The notes under the pieces: model-generated
Told to the model about the DNA's origin: nothing
Database searches by the model: none
What the model saw: the letters and a program-made list of their open reading frames with translations, nothing else
Made by a program: the position numbers and the translations under genes
Source of the DNA: Pseudomonas botevensis
Lineage (GTDB): Bacteria > Pseudomonadota > Gammaproteobacteria > Pseudomonadales > Pseudomonadaceae
Direction of reading: 5' to 3'
DNA length: 64,000 bases
Assembly: GCF_019145475.1 (NCBI RefSeq)
Contig: NZ_JAHTKI010000004.1
Coordinates: 186,001-250,000, forward strand
Part shown: positions 28,665 through 37,000 of the stretch, in pieces
Numbering within the stretch: position 1 is the stretch's first letter
Layout: every line of letters begins with the position of its first letter

Positions 28665-29174
28665 TTAGAACGCGCCCATGTAATCGCGCTTGCCCACTTC
28701 AACGCCGTTGTGACGCAGCAGCGCGTAAGCAGTGGTGACATGGAAGAAGAACTGCGGCAGGCCGTAGGTCAGCAGGTAGGCCTGGCCGGTGAAGCGCTTC
28801 TCTTTCGGAGTGCCTGGACGGGTGACGATTTCGATGCCTTCCTTGCCATTGATCTGCTCTGGCTTGATCTCGCCGATGAAGGCCAGGACCTTGCTCAGCA
28901 GAGCCTGCAGGTCAGCGAAGGTGGTTTCGCTGTCGTCGTACTTCGGCACTTCAACTTCAGCCAGACGGGCCGACACGCCTTTGGCGAAGTCCACGGCGAT
29001 CTGCACCTGACGCACCAGCTGGAACATGTCCGGGAACAGACGGGCTTGCAGGAAGGCGTTCGGGTCGATGTTTTTTTCGGTGGCGTGGGCTTCAGCCTTT
29101 TTCAGCACATCGCTCAGCGCAGTGAGCATTTGTTGGAAAACCGGGACGGATGCGGCGTACAGGGAGATGGTCAT
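28665..29174 (-). CDS. DUF1993-domain protein
   Basis: This is a 169-residue protein of the DUF1993 family, which has a four-helix DinB-like fold but lacks the metal-binding histidine trio. Recognisable elements are SVPVFQQMLTALSDVLKKAEAHA, LFPDMFQLVRQVQIAVDFAKG and the C-terminal LPQFFFHVTTAYALLRHNGVEVGKRDY. No signal or membrane segment is seen, so it is cytoplasmic. Function unknown. It is convergent with sstT across a shared terminator. Confidence 0.88.
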   Translation of the reverse strand: MTISLYAASVPVFQQMLTALSDVLKKAEAHATEKNIDPNAFLQARLFPDMFQLVRQVQIAVDFAKGVSARLAEVEVPKYDDSETTFADLQALLSKVLAFIGEIKPEQINGKEGIEIVTRPGTPKEKRFTGQAYLLTYGLPQFFFHVTTAYALLRHNGVEVGKRDYMGAF

Positions 29175-29299
29175 GACAGTCTCGCGTGGTGGCTGGGTGG
29201 AACATGCCGGCGATTATAGCCATGCTTGATGACCGCATGGCTTGCCTTTTGTTTGGCAAGGATTAGGCTAGGCGCCTTCGACTGCAGAGGGAACGCGCG

Positions 29300-29947
29300 A
29301 TGACCACGGAACTTGAAGCAACCTTCGACGAACCACGGCTAAATGCCACGGAAATCCGCATTCTGGGTTCGCTGATCGAGAAACAGGCCACCAGCCCGGA
29401 AACCTATCCGTTGACCCTCAACGCACTGGTGCTGGCCTGCAACCAGAAGACCAGCCGCGAACCGGTGATGAACCTGACCCAGGGCCAGGTGGGCCAAAGC
29501 CTGCGCGCCCTCGAGGGCCGAGGTTTTGCCAAACTGGTGATGGGCAGCCGCGCCGACCGCTGGGAACACAAGGTCGACAAGGCGCTGGAACTGGTGCCGG
29601 CGCAACTGATCCTGACCGGTCTGATGTTTTTGCGCGGGCCGCAGACCGTCAACGAACTGCTGACTCGCAGTGGTCGCATGCATGAGTTTGAAGACGCCGA
29701 ACAGGTGGTGCATCAACTGGAACGCCTGATTGGCCGAGGGCTGGCGGTGCTGATTCCGCGTCAGGCCGGCCAGCGCGAGGATCGCTACACCCACGCGCTG
29801 GGCGATCCGGCGGATATCGAGGCAATTCTGGCGGCGCGACAGCATCCTCAGGAACGCAGTGGCGGCAGCGGTGTTTCGGTAGAACGGATCGAAGAGCTGG
29901 AGGCGCGCATTGCGGCGCTGGAAGAGCGTCTGGCCCGTCTCGAATAA
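29300..29947 (+). CDS. YceH-family (DUF480) winged-helix protein
   Basis: This is a 215-residue conserved protein with two tandem winged-helix domains and a C-terminal coiled coil. The family opening is [44 protein letters not shown]. The second domain includes [23 protein letters not shown]. The tail [18 protein letters not shown] is a leucine-heptad coiled coil. It could bind DNA or proteins; its role is not known. It is a single-gene unit with a hairpin after the stop. Confidence 0.9.
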   Translation: MTTELEATFDEPRLNATEIRILGSLIEKQATSPETYPLTLNALVLACNQKTSREPVMNLTQGQVGQSLRALEGRGFAKLVMGSRADRWEHKVDKALELVPAQLILTGLMFLRGPQTVNELLTRSGRMHEFEDAEQVVHQLERLIGRGLAVLIPRQAGQREDRYTHALGDPADIEAILAARQHPQERSGGSGVSVERIEELEARIAALEERLARLE

Positions 29948-29958
29948 TGTGCCGGTCT

Positions 29959-29986
29959 TGTGGGCGCGGGCGTGCCCGCGCCCACA
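29959..29986. repeat. GC-rich palindromic hairpin (REP-like / terminator)
   Basis: TGTGGGCGCGGGC / GCCCGCGCCCACA form a perfect 13-bp stem with a 2-base loop, placed between the convergent YceH and cupin genes. It is of the dispersed GTGGG...CCCAC hairpin type of P. fluorescens genomes. Confidence 0.65.
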
Positions 29987-30005
29987 GATCCTCGATCAGC
30001 CTTGG

Positions 30006-30524
30006 CTACTCGCCATCCCAGTAATCCACCCCGTCCGCCTGTCGCGCCACCGCGACAAAGCCTGACGCGTTGCCCTCGGCATCGACTTTGAAGTTGTCCA
30101 TCACCGCATACTTGTTGGAATCGGGATACTCGCAAATGTCCGGTTGCTGCTGGGTGCTGACCGCCAGATAGCGCAGCTCCGCCGTACTGGTGTTGATGAT
30201 CTGGTGCGCGGTTTCCGGGCCGCCCGGCGGGCAGGCGATCACGTCCCCGGCGCGGATCGGAAAGCGCTCGGCACCGAGGCGTACCTCCCCTTCTCCGGCC
30301 ACCACGTAGAACATTTCCTCATTGACCCGATGGCTGTGGAACGGACTGCCGCGCATGCCCGGTGGCAGCGCGTAGAGCCGATAACCGAGCTTCTGCGCGC
30401 CCAGTTGCTGACCGATCCGGGCCATGCGCTGCTGATAACGGCCAGCGGTTTCACCCTCCGGGGCCAGAGCTTCGGGCAACGATTCGAGTTCGACCTGATG
30501 CAGGTTGAGAATGGGCGGCTTCAT
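30006..30524 (-). CDS. Cupin-domain protein
   Basis: This is a 172-residue single-cupin protein. The two cupin motifs are GSPFHSHRVNEEMFYVVAGEGEV (two His and a Glu for metal binding) and RAGDVIACPPGGPETAHQIIN (third His). The C-terminal part, with DNFKVDAEGNASGF, is specific to a group of stress- or sugar-related cupins whose reaction is not known to me. It is cytoplasmic. It lies downstream of an aroE-like gene on the same strand, separated by 110 bp holding a REP-like hairpin. Confidence 0.82.
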   Translation of the reverse strand: MKPPILNLHQVELESLPEALAPEGETAGRYQQRMARIGQQLGAQKLGYRLYALPPGMRGSPFHSHRVNEEMFYVVAGEGEVRLGAERFPIRAGDVIACPPGGPETAHQIINTSTAELRYLAVSTQQQPDICEYPDSNKYAVMDNFKVDAEGNASGFVAVARQADGVDYWDGE

Positions 30525-30590
30525 ACGGTCCTCATCGCGGTTTTGTCGGTGGGCAAGTCTGCGCTTGCTGGCGATGCAGTATAGATGCCT

Positions 30591-30621
30591 GTGGGAGCGG
30601 GCTCGCTCGCGAAGCGGCCCG
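30591..30621. repeat. REP-like element
   Basis: The element GTGGGAGCGGGCTCGCTCGC then GAAGCGGCCCG is the typical P. fluorescens-group repetitive extragenic palindrome, placed between the cupin gene and the aroE-like gene. Confidence 0.7.
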
Positions 30622-30634
30622 CCGAATCACCCGA

Positions 30635-31453
30635 TCAACTGCGCGCAAACGCCACTGCCGCCTCAAACTGCTCCACGGTCGGCCGCACGCCGGTGTACAG
30701 GACAAACTGCTCCAGCGCCTGAATGGCGATCACTTCCAGCCCGGTGATCACTCGCTTGCCTTCGGCCCGGCCACGCACGATCAGCGGGGTTTCCGAGGGA
30801 ATCGCCACCACATCGAACACCGTGTCTGCCGACCTGATCACCTCTGGTTCGAACGCCAGTTGCCCGGCCTCCGGCCCGCCGTCCATGCCGACCGGGGTGA
30901 CGTTGATCAGCATTTGCGGGCGCTCTTCACCCAGATCTGCCTGCCAGCGGTAACCCAGGGAGTCCGCCAGCGCCCTGCCGGCGCGCTCGTTGCGCGCCAC
31001 GATCAGACCGTTTTTGTAGCCACCATCGCGCAACGCACTGGCCACGGCTTTGGCCATGCCGCCGCTGCCGCGCAGGGCGAAGGTCGACTCCAGCGGCACG
31101 GCGTGGGTTTCCAGCAATTGCGCGATGGCAATGTAGTCGGTGTTGTAGGCCTTGAGATGGCCGTGGGTATTGACGATGGTGTTGATCGACTGGATCGCCG
31201 CCGCCGACGCATCCAGTTCATCGACCAGCGCAATGCTGGCCTCCTTGAACGGCATCGATACCCCGCAACCCCGAATGCCCAGGGCACGAATCCCGCCCAC
31301 CGCACCGGGCAGGTCCTGACTGCTGAAGGCCTTGTAATAGAAGTTCAGGCCCAGTTGCTCATACAAATGATTATGAAAGCGCAGGCCGAAATTCCCGGGA
31401 CGCCCAGACAGGGACATGCACAATTGGGTGTCTTTGTTGGGATTCATCTGCAT
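30635..31453 (-). CDS. Atypical shikimate dehydrogenase-family protein
   Basis: This is a 272-residue member of the AroE family. The catalytic Lys (VSMPFKEASIALVDEL) and Asp (LKAYNTDYIAIAQLL) of shikimate dehydrogenases are present. The N-terminal substrate segment, normally GxPIxHSxSP, reads SLSGRPGNFGLRFHNHLYEQ and lacks the paired serines. The nucleotide loop is GSGGMAKAV rather than GAGGAA. It is therefore a paralogue, not the housekeeping AroE, possibly acting on quinate or another cyclohexene acid. ATG 31453 follows GAGGAG. It is a single-gene unit. Confidence 0.82.
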   Translation of the reverse strand: MQMNPNKDTQLCMSLSGRPGNFGLRFHNHLYEQLGLNFYYKAFSSQDLPGAVGGIRALGIRGCGVSMPFKEASIALVDELDASAAAIQSINTIVNTHGHLKAYNTDYIAIAQLLETHAVPLESTFALRGSGGMAKAVASALRDGGYKNGLIVARNERAGRALADSLGYRWQADLGEERPQMLINVTPVGMDGGPEAGQLAFEPEVIRSADTVFDVVAIPSETPLIVRGRAEGKRVITGLEVIAIQALEQFVLYTGVRPTVEQFEAAVAFARS

Positions 31454-31706
31454 GGGGATCTCCTCGAATGCACTTTCGGATGGACGGGATTAGCCAGACC
31501 ATCAGGTTCTGAACGATCATACGGCGGTCTAACACGGGCATCACAGGCAATGCCCGGCAGCCGGTAAGGAAGCCGGTACAGACCTTACACAAAATTTACC
31601 CAGCCGCTGTGCTGATTTTCAGAATTTCGTTGTCATAGAGGTATCCCCGCGCCATCCCGCGCCTGTTGCAGGCCGGACGCCCGGGTCGAAGAACCGAGGA
31701 TTTATC

Positions 31707-32057
31707 ATGATTCGTAAACTCCCCATCGTGGCCTTGTTGATTGGTGCATTCGCGGTCACAGGTCAGGCAGAAGCCCATGGCGGTGGCTGGCAGGGTCCGG
31801 CGGTGTTTGGTGCGATCGTCGGCTCGGCCATCATCGGCTCGGCGCTCATCAACCAGGACCGGCCGGTCTATGTGCAACAGCCTGTTTACGCTCAGCCGCA
31901 ACCGGTTTACGTACAACAGCCGCCACCACCGGTCTATTACCAACCGGCACCGGTGTACGTTCAACAACCGGTTTACGTGGCACCGGCCCCGGTTTATTAC
32001 GGCCCGCCCCGTGGCTATTACGGTCGGCCGCACTACTACGGTGGCCCGCGCTGGTAA
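31707..32057 (+). CDS. Secreted/periplasmic Pro-Tyr-rich repeat protein
   Basis: This is a 116-residue protein with a signal peptide (LPIVALLIGAFAVTGQAEA). A short glycine-zipper-like helix follows (FGAIVGSAIIGSALI), then a tail made of degenerate repeats of PVYVQQPVYAQPQ and PVYYxPxP, ending YYGRPHYYGGPRW. Such proteins occur in Pseudomonas and related genera as small outer-membrane or cell-surface proteins of unknown function. The repeats suggest expansion by slippage. It has its own terminator 9 bp after the stop. Confidence 0.78.
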   Translation: MIRKLPIVALLIGAFAVTGQAEAHGGGWQGPAVFGAIVGSAIIGSALINQDRPVYVQQPVYAQPQPVYVQQPPPPVYYQPAPVYVQQPVYVAPAPVYYGPPRGYYGRPHYYGGPRW

Positions 32058-32065
32058 CCGAAACG

Positions 32066-32091
32066 AAGCCCCGCTTTCAGCGGGGCTTTTT
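32066..32091 (+). terminator. Terminator of the Pro-Tyr-rich protein gene
   Basis: AGCCCCGCT / AGCGGGGCT with loop TTC, followed by TTTTTC. Confidence 0.87.
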
Positions 32092-32283
32092 CATGGCCGT
32101 CCGTCGGCCAGAGTCTGAAAAAATCTCGTCAAGGTCGCTGTGGGGACAGTTTGTGCCGATAAAGTCGGCATGATGAATTGACCGTTGGGGGCAACACACA
32201 AAACGGTCATTTATTTGTCATGACGGAGCCGCAATCTGAATCCGTCCGTAAACAACAGGTTGATAACAACAAGGACGACTCGA

Positions 32284-32478
32284 ATGCCTACACAAAATCC
32301 GCACCGCATTGTCGGTTTATGCACCTCAAGCAAGGTGTACAACGCGTTGACCGAACTCAAACATCTGGAAGGCCACCGCAGCGCCAAGTTTCTTTCGCTG
32401 CTGGCCGAGAACCTGGTGCGCAAGGGTTTACTCAACGAGCATGAAATCGTGCACATGCTCGATCAAGTGGTCGATTGA
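32284..32478 (+). CDS. 64-residue conserved-looking helical protein
   Basis: This small frame starts at ATG 32284 (MPTQNPHRIVGLCTSSKVYN), with the ribosome site AAGGA nine bases upstream. The product is basic in its first half (ELKHLEGHRSAKFLSLLAEN) and acidic at the end (EHEIVHMLDQVVD), and is predicted to be all helical and cytoplasmic. I recall near-identical small proteins in other Pseudomonas. The arrangement of helices could suit DNA or RNA binding, but no motif fixes this. It stands alone 200 bp after a terminator. Confidence 0.68.
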   Translation: MPTQNPHRIVGLCTSSKVYNALTELKHLEGHRSAKFLSLLAENLVRKGLLNEHEIVHMLDQVVD

Positions 32479-32580
32479 AACGGCGCTCAATGGCGTCAAT
32501 GACCACTATCGAGAACGTTGATTTCTGATAAGTCCCGCGAGTCCTTAAGGTAGCTCCATAGATTGATGGAGGTACTTGTC

Positions 32581-32763
32581 ATGGCTCAGGTTCAAATCAT
32601 GTCCGTTATTGGCAGCGCGGTTCCCGCAGCGCTCAGAGCATCGGGGTTGCTTGCCTGCTGGTATCTGGTGCGCGATGGCGAGCCGATCAGCGGCCCGCTC
32701 ACTTCATTGCCAGCCGCTCAGGCCTTGTCGCAGAAGATCGTCAACACCCCGTTCCAGGCCTAA
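32581..32763 (+). CDS. 60-residue small protein
   Basis: This small frame starts at ATG 32581 (MAQVQIMSVIGSAVPAALRA) with GGAGG nine bases before. The middle reads ACWYLVRDGEPISGPLTSLP, and the end is AAQALSQKIVNTPFQA. It has no signal peptide or full membrane helix. Its last four bases overlap the stop of the convergent permease gene. The strong ribosome site supports it. Function unknown. Confidence 0.55.
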   Translation: MAQVQIMSVIGSAVPAALRASGLLACWYLVRDGEPISGPLTSLPAAQALSQKIVNTPFQA

Positions 32764-33821
32764 GGCAGCTGCACTTTCGGCCGGGTTTCGACGAACAGCG
32801 CCCAGCTCGACATGAACAGCGCTGCAATCAGCGGCCCGATCACAAAACCGTTCAGACCGAACACCGCCAGACCGCCCAGGGTCGAAATCAGGATCATGTA
32901 GTCGGGCATTTTGGTGTCTTTGCCGACCAGCACCGGTCGCAGCACATTATCCACCAGACCGATCACAAACACCCCGAACAATCCCAGCACCACGCCTTGC
33001 CAGATCATCCCGCTGAGCAGGAAATAGACCGCCACCGGCCCCCAGACAATCCCCGCGCCGACTGCCGGCAACAGCGACAGAAACGCCATCAGCACCGCCC
33101 ACAGCAGCGCGCTGGGAATATCGAGAAACCAGAAAATCGCCCCGCCCAACGCACCCTGTGTGATCGCCACCACCAGATTGCCCTTCACCGTCGCCCGCAC
33201 CACCCGATTGAACTTGAGCTGCAAACGACGCTTGTGATGCTCCTCCAGAGGCACCGCCGTGCGCACCTTGCGCGCCAGCTCGGCGCCATCGCGCAGGAAG
33301 AAAAACAGCAGGTACAGCATGATGAAAAAACTCACCACGAACTCGAACGTGCCCTGACCGAAACTGAACGCCTGAGTCGCCAGTACCTGGCTGCCCTGCA
33401 TCGCCGCCTTGACGATTTTCTCGCGCAACGCGTCAAGCTCTCCTACACCAAAACGATCGAGCAGATGCTGAAAGAACGGCGGCAGACTGTGTTTGAACTG
33501 CGCCAGGTAGGCGGCGATGTCCAGCTCGCCGCTTTCAATGTTCTTGTAGACCGTCGCCCCTTCCTGCACCAGCAGCACGCTGATGACGATCACCGGCAGG
33601 ATCGCGATCACCAGACAGATGCTCAACGTACACAGCGACGTCAGATTGCGCTGCCAGCCGAACTTCTGTTGCATCCGCCGCTGCAGTGGCGCGAAAAGGA
33701 TGCCGAGAATCACCGCCCAGAACACTGCGCCGTAGAACGGCAGCAGGATCCAGATGAAGGCGACCGTCACCAGTACCAGCAGCACCGTGAGGGATTTGAA
33801 TTGCAGACTCTTTTGATTCAT
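32760..33821 (-). CDS. AI-2E family (PerM/YdiK-like) membrane permease
   Basis: This 353-residue protein has about eight transmembrane helices and matches the AI-2E exporter-like superfamily (PerM, YdiK, TqsA). Features are an N-terminal pair of helices (LLVLVTVAFIWILLPFYGAVFWAV), a large periplasmic insert with SLPPFFQHLLDRFGVGELDALREK, and the conserved C-terminal AVFGLNGFVIGPLIAALFMSSW. Substrates of this family are mostly unknown. It is a single-gene unit, stop-overlapping with the small gene convergent to it. Confidence 0.87.
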   Translation of the reverse strand: MNQKSLQFKSLTVLLVLVTVAFIWILLPFYGAVFWAVILGILFAPLQRRMQQKFGWQRNLTSLCTLSICLVIAILPVIVISVLLVQEGATVYKNIESGELDIAAYLAQFKHSLPPFFQHLLDRFGVGELDALREKIVKAAMQGSQVLATQAFSFGQGTFEFVVSFFIMLYLLFFFLRDGAELARKVRTAVPLEEHHKRRLQLKFNRVVRATVKGNLVVAITQGALGGAIFWFLDIPSALLWAVLMAFLSLLPAVGAGIVWGPVAVYFLLSGMIWQGVVLGLFGVFVIGLVDNVLRPVLVGKDTKMPDYMILISTLGGLAVFGLNGFVIGPLIAALFMSSWALFVETRPKVQLP

Positions 33822-33977
33822 GTCCAGTCCATGTCAGTCAGGCGCCCCGCGCACCCGCCCAACTTAGTCAGCCCGCACCCGCGCGAGTGCCATCTTTGTT
33901 CATGGAGCATAGATCCAGATCAATGAAGCCTGGCCGCGACTGGTCTACCCTGCCGCGCTTTTGCGACCGACGCCGCC

Positions 33978-35312
33978 ATGACCCTCACCTCTCCCCTTGC
34001 CGCTCCGGAATTGCTGGCGCCTGCCGGCACCCTGAAAAACATGCGTTACGCCTTCGCCTACGGCGCCGATGCGGTTTACGCCGGTCAGCCGCGCTACAGC
34101 CTGCGCGTACGCAACAACGAATTCGACCACGCCAACCTGGCCCTCGGCATTCGCGAAGCCCAGGCGCAGGGCAAGCGCTTCTACGTGGTGGTCAACATCG
34201 CGCCGCACAACGCCAAGCTCAAGACCTTCCTCAAGGATCTGGCGCCAGTGATCGACATGGCGCCGGACGCGCTGATCATGTCCGATCCGGGGTTGATCAT
34301 GCTGGTACGCCGGCATTTTCCGCAGATGCCGATCCACCTTTCGGTGCAGGCCAACACCGTGAACTGGGCCAGCGTCGAGTTCTGGCAGCAGCAAGGGCTG
34401 AGCCGGATCATCCTGTCGCGGGAATTGTCGCTGGAAGAGATCGGTGAAATCCGCGATCAGGTGCCGGGCATGGAGCTGGAAGTGTTCGTTCACGGCGCGT
34501 TGTGCATGGCCTATTCCGGGCGTTGCCTGTTGTCGGGCTACATGAACAAGCGTGACGCCAACCAAGGCACCTGCACCAATGCCTGTCGCTGGAAATACAC
34601 GGCAAAGGAAGCCACGGAAAACCAGCTTGGCGAGATCGTACAGACCTTTGAACCCGAGCCGACCCTCGGTATCGGTGCGCCGACCGATCAAGTGTTCCTG
34701 CTGCAGGAAGCCAACCGCCCCGACGAACTGATGCCGGCCTTCGAGGACGAGCACGGCACTTACATCATGAACGCCAAGGATCTGCGCGCCGTGCAACACG
34801 TCGAACGCCTGACCCGCATGGGCGTGCATTCACTGAAGATCGAGGGCCGTACCAAATCGCACTTCTATTGCGCACGCACCACCCAGGTCTACCGCCGGGC
34901 CATCGACGATGCCGTGGCCGGGCGCGAGTTCGATCGCAGCCTGATGAACGATCTGGAATCCCTGGCCCAACGGGGTTACACCGAAGGTTTTCTGCGCCGA
35001 CACGTCCACGACGAATACCAGAACTACCAGAACGGCAGCTCGGTGTCGGAGCGTCAGCAGTTCGTTGGCGAATTGACCGGCGAGCGGCGGGATCGCCTGG
35101 CCGAGGTCAAGGTGAAAAACCGTTTTGCCGTGGGCGATCATCTGGAGCTGATGACCCCCAAGGGCAATTTCCACTTCGATCTGCAACACCTGCACAACCT
35201 CAAGGGCGAGGCCATCGACGTGGCGCCGGGCGACGGGCATACCGTGTATTTGCCGATTCCGGATGCGGTGGATTTGCGCTTCGGTTTGTTGATGCGGGAC
35301 TTGAATACCTGA
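33978..35312 (+). CDS. trhP: tRNA hydroxylation protein (peptidase U32 family, YegQ type)
   Basis: This 444-residue protein of the U32 family matches YegQ/TrhP, which makes 5-hydroxyuridine at the wobble position of several tRNAs using prephenate-derived chemistry and an iron-sulfur centre. Features: PELLAPAGTLKNMRYAFAYGADAVY at the start, VFVHGALCMAYSGRCLLSGYMNKRDANQGTC with the cysteine set (C-x6-C and CTNACRW), and LKIEGRTKSHFYCARTTQVYR. Its length fits. A terminator follows 10 bp after the stop. Another tRNA-modifying gene, dusC, is 2 kb away on the other strand. Confidence 0.93.
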   Translation: MTLTSPLAAPELLAPAGTLKNMRYAFAYGADAVYAGQPRYSLRVRNNEFDHANLALGIREAQAQGKRFYVVVNIAPHNAKLKTFLKDLAPVIDMAPDALIMSDPGLIMLVRRHFPQMPIHLSVQANTVNWASVEFWQQQGLSRIILSRELSLEEIGEIRDQVPGMELEVFVHGALCMAYSGRCLLSGYMNKRDANQGTCTNACRWKYTAKEATENQLGEIVQTFEPEPTLGIGAPTDQVFLLQEANRPDELMPAFEDEHGTYIMNAKDLRAVQHVERLTRMGVHSLKIEGRTKSHFYCARTTQVYRRAIDDAVAGREFDRSLMNDLESLAQRGYTEGFLRRHVHDEYQNYQNGSSVSERQQFVGELTGERRDRLAEVKVKNRFAVGDHLELMTPKGNFHFDLQHLHNLKGEAIDVAPGDGHTVYLPIPDAVDLRFGLLMRDLNT

Positions 35313-35323
35313 ATCCCGCGCAT

Positions 35324-35361
35324 AAAAAAATCCGATGCCATGACGGCATCGGATTTTTTTA
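35324..35361. terminator. Bidirectional terminator (trhP / ibpA)
   Basis: AATCCGATGCC / GGCATCGGATT with A- and T-runs on the two sides, between the convergent trhP and ibpA genes. Confidence 0.88.
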
Positions 35362-35389
35362 CCGGTCACTCAAGGTCGAACAATCGACC

Positions 35390-35836
35390 TCAGTGCTGGA
35401 TGGCCGGCTTCTGCGCTCCGTTGATTGGAATGCGCTTGGCTTTCGCCTCTTCCGGGATCACGCGCAACAGATCGATGCTCAGCAGACCGTTGCTCAGGCC
35501 GGCTGCCTTGATCTCGATGTGATCGGCCAGACGGAAGGACAGCTTGAATGCACGCTGGGCGATGCCCTGGTGCAGGAAAGTGACGCCTTCGTTGGCATCA
35601 CGCTTGCCGCCACTGATGGTCAGCACACCTTTCTCGACTTGCAGTTCCAGGTCTTCTTCCTGGAAACCGGCCGCCGCCACGACGATGCGGTATTGGTCGT
35701 CACCGTGCTTTTCGACGTTGTAGGGCGGGTAGGTGCTGCCTGGCTCATTGCGCAAGGCGGTTTCGAACAGGTCGTTGAAACGGTCGAAACCTACCGAGGA
35801 ACGGAACAGTGGAGCGAGGGAAAATGCAGTACTCAT
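35390..35836 (-). CDS. ibpA: Small heat-shock protein IbpA (Hsp20)
   Basis: This is a 148-residue alpha-crystallin-type holdase that coats aggregating proteins for later rescue by DnaK and ClpB. The start MSTAFSLAPLFRSSVGFDRFNDLFE and the alpha-crystallin domain PPYNVEKHGDDQYRIVVAAAGF through GLLSIDLLRVIPEEAKAKRIPI are typical IbpA. Upstream lies a near-perfect sigma-32 promoter and a 5' leader with a ROSE-type thermometer that masks the ribosome site. It is convergent with trhP. Confidence 0.97.
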   Translation of the reverse strand: MSTAFSLAPLFRSSVGFDRFNDLFETALRNEPGSTYPPYNVEKHGDDQYRIVVAAAGFQEEDLELQVEKGVLTISGGKRDANEGVTFLHQGIAQRAFKLSFRLADHIEIKAAGLSNGLLSIDLLRVIPEEAKAKRIPINGAQKPAIQH

Positions 35837-35904
35837 GGTTCAAATCTCCTGAAAACAATCAGCAAGGTTTTTTATCTCCGCGACCCGAATTCGGCATCGC
35901 GTAA
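35837..35904 (-). promoter_or_regulatory. ROSE-like RNA thermometer in the ibpA leader
   Basis: The minus-strand leader contains a first hairpin with CGCGA / TCGCG arms (35901-35879) and a second one in which TTGCTGA (35866-35860) pairs with TCAGGAG, the Shine-Dalgarno region (35852-35846), around a short loop. The pairing UUGCU/AGGAG with a G opposite G is the diagnostic ROSE element known from rhizobial and Pseudomonas small heat-shock genes. Heat would melt it and free the ribosome site. Established in the family; inferred here from sequence. Confidence 0.75.
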
Positions 35905-35909
35905 CCCTT

Positions 35910-35937
35910 AGATAGGGACCGCTGATTTGATTTCAAG
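35910..35937 (-). promoter_or_regulatory. Sigma-32 promoter of ibpA
   Basis: CTTGAAA (35937-35931), 13-base spacer, CCCTATCT (35917-35910) on the minus strand; this is almost the sigma-32 consensus. It ends about 74 bp before the ibpA ATG, leaving room for the thermometer leader. Confidence 0.82.
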
Positions 35938-35956
35938 AGATTATTTGCAGATTTTT

Positions 35957-36916
35957 TCAGGCCGCTTCGGCCACCGGCAACCCCAGCAGACGCGACACCT
36001 GATCCGGCTCGGTCTCACGACGCAGCACAGTGAACAGCTCGGTGGCTTCCGGATAATTGCGGGTCAGCATCGCCAGCCATTGCTTCAGGCGACCCGGCGA
36101 TTGACGCGCAGTCATCTGCGCCTTGGCCTGCAACCAGAAGTCCTGGATCAGCGGCAGCAGCTCGGCCCAGGTCATCTCGACCACCTCTTCCCCGGCTCGC
36201 GCGGCGGCAATCTGCCGGGCCAGATCCGGTCGCGAAACCAGACCGCGCCCGAGCATGATGTCTTCCACACCGCTGATTTCGCGGCAGCGGCGCCAGTCTT
36301 CGACACTCCAGATATCGCCGTTGGCAAACACCGGCACCTTGACCACGTCCTGCACGCGCGGAATCCACTCCCAATGGGCCGGTGGCTTGTAGCCATCGAC
36401 CTTGGTGCGGGCGTGAACGACGATGTGCTCGGCGCCCCCTTCGGCCAGGGCCGTGGCGCAAACCAGCGACCCGTCCGGGCTGTCGAACCCCAGACGCATC
36501 TTGGCGGTCACCGGGATATGCGCTGGCACGGCACGCCGGACATGCTCGACGATCTGGTTGAGCAGTTCCGGCTCCTTGAGCAGCACCGCCCCGCCGCGGG
36601 ACTTGTTGACGGTCTTGGCCGGGCAACCGAAGTTAAGGTCGATGACCTCGGAACCCAGCTCACAGGCCAGCGCCGCGTTTTCCGCCAGACAGACCGGATC
36701 CGATCCGAGCAGTTGCACACGCAGCGGCACGCCGGACGCGGTGCGGGCACCGTTGAGCAGCTCCGGGCCGAACTTGTGGAAGTACGCCGGAGTGAGCAGC
36801 TGATCGTTGACTCGAATGAATTCGGTGACGCACCAATCGATGCCGCCAACCCGGGTCAGCACGTCACGAAGGATGTCGTCGACCAACCCCTCCATGGGCG
36901 CCAGAGCAATTTGCAT
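35957..36916 (-). CDS. dusC: tRNA-dihydrouridine(16) synthase DusC
   Basis: This is a 319-residue FMN enzyme that reduces U16 in tRNA D-loops. The start at [20 protein letters not shown] matches the DusC N-terminus; six residues from an upstream ATG are not conserved. Motifs are [30 protein letters not shown] (the catalytic Cys in GCPAK), [16 protein letters not shown] and [11 protein letters not shown] with MLGRGL for FMN. It is directly upstream of the ibpA promoter, and downstream of a thioesterase gene with 85 bp between. Confidence 0.94.
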   Translation of the reverse strand: MQIALAPMEGLVDDILRDVLTRVGGIDWCVTEFIRVNDQLLTPAYFHKFGPELLNGARTASGVPLRVQLLGSDPVCLAENAALACELGSEVIDLNFGCPAKTVNKSRGGAVLLKEPELLNQIVEHVRRAVPAHIPVTAKMRLGFDSPDGSLVCATALAEGGAEHIVVHARTKVDGYKPPAHWEWIPRVQDVVKVPVFANGDIWSVEDWRRCREISGVEDIMLGRGLVSRPDLARQIAAARAGEEVVEMTWAELLPLIQDFWLQAKAQMTARQSPGRLKQWLAMLTRNYPEATELFTVLRRETEPDQVSRLLGLPVAEAA

Positions 36917-37000
36917 GGGGAAAACACTACTCAAGGAAAAAACGTGCGGCAGTTTACTGGATTATTGAGGGATTCTGCAGGCTTCACTGAACCCCGGCGG

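Noticed and set aside
31860..32040. Repeat array resembling a short CRISPR
   Set aside because: The repeats are in-frame codon repeats encoding the Pro-Tyr tail, without unique spacers or cas genes nearby.
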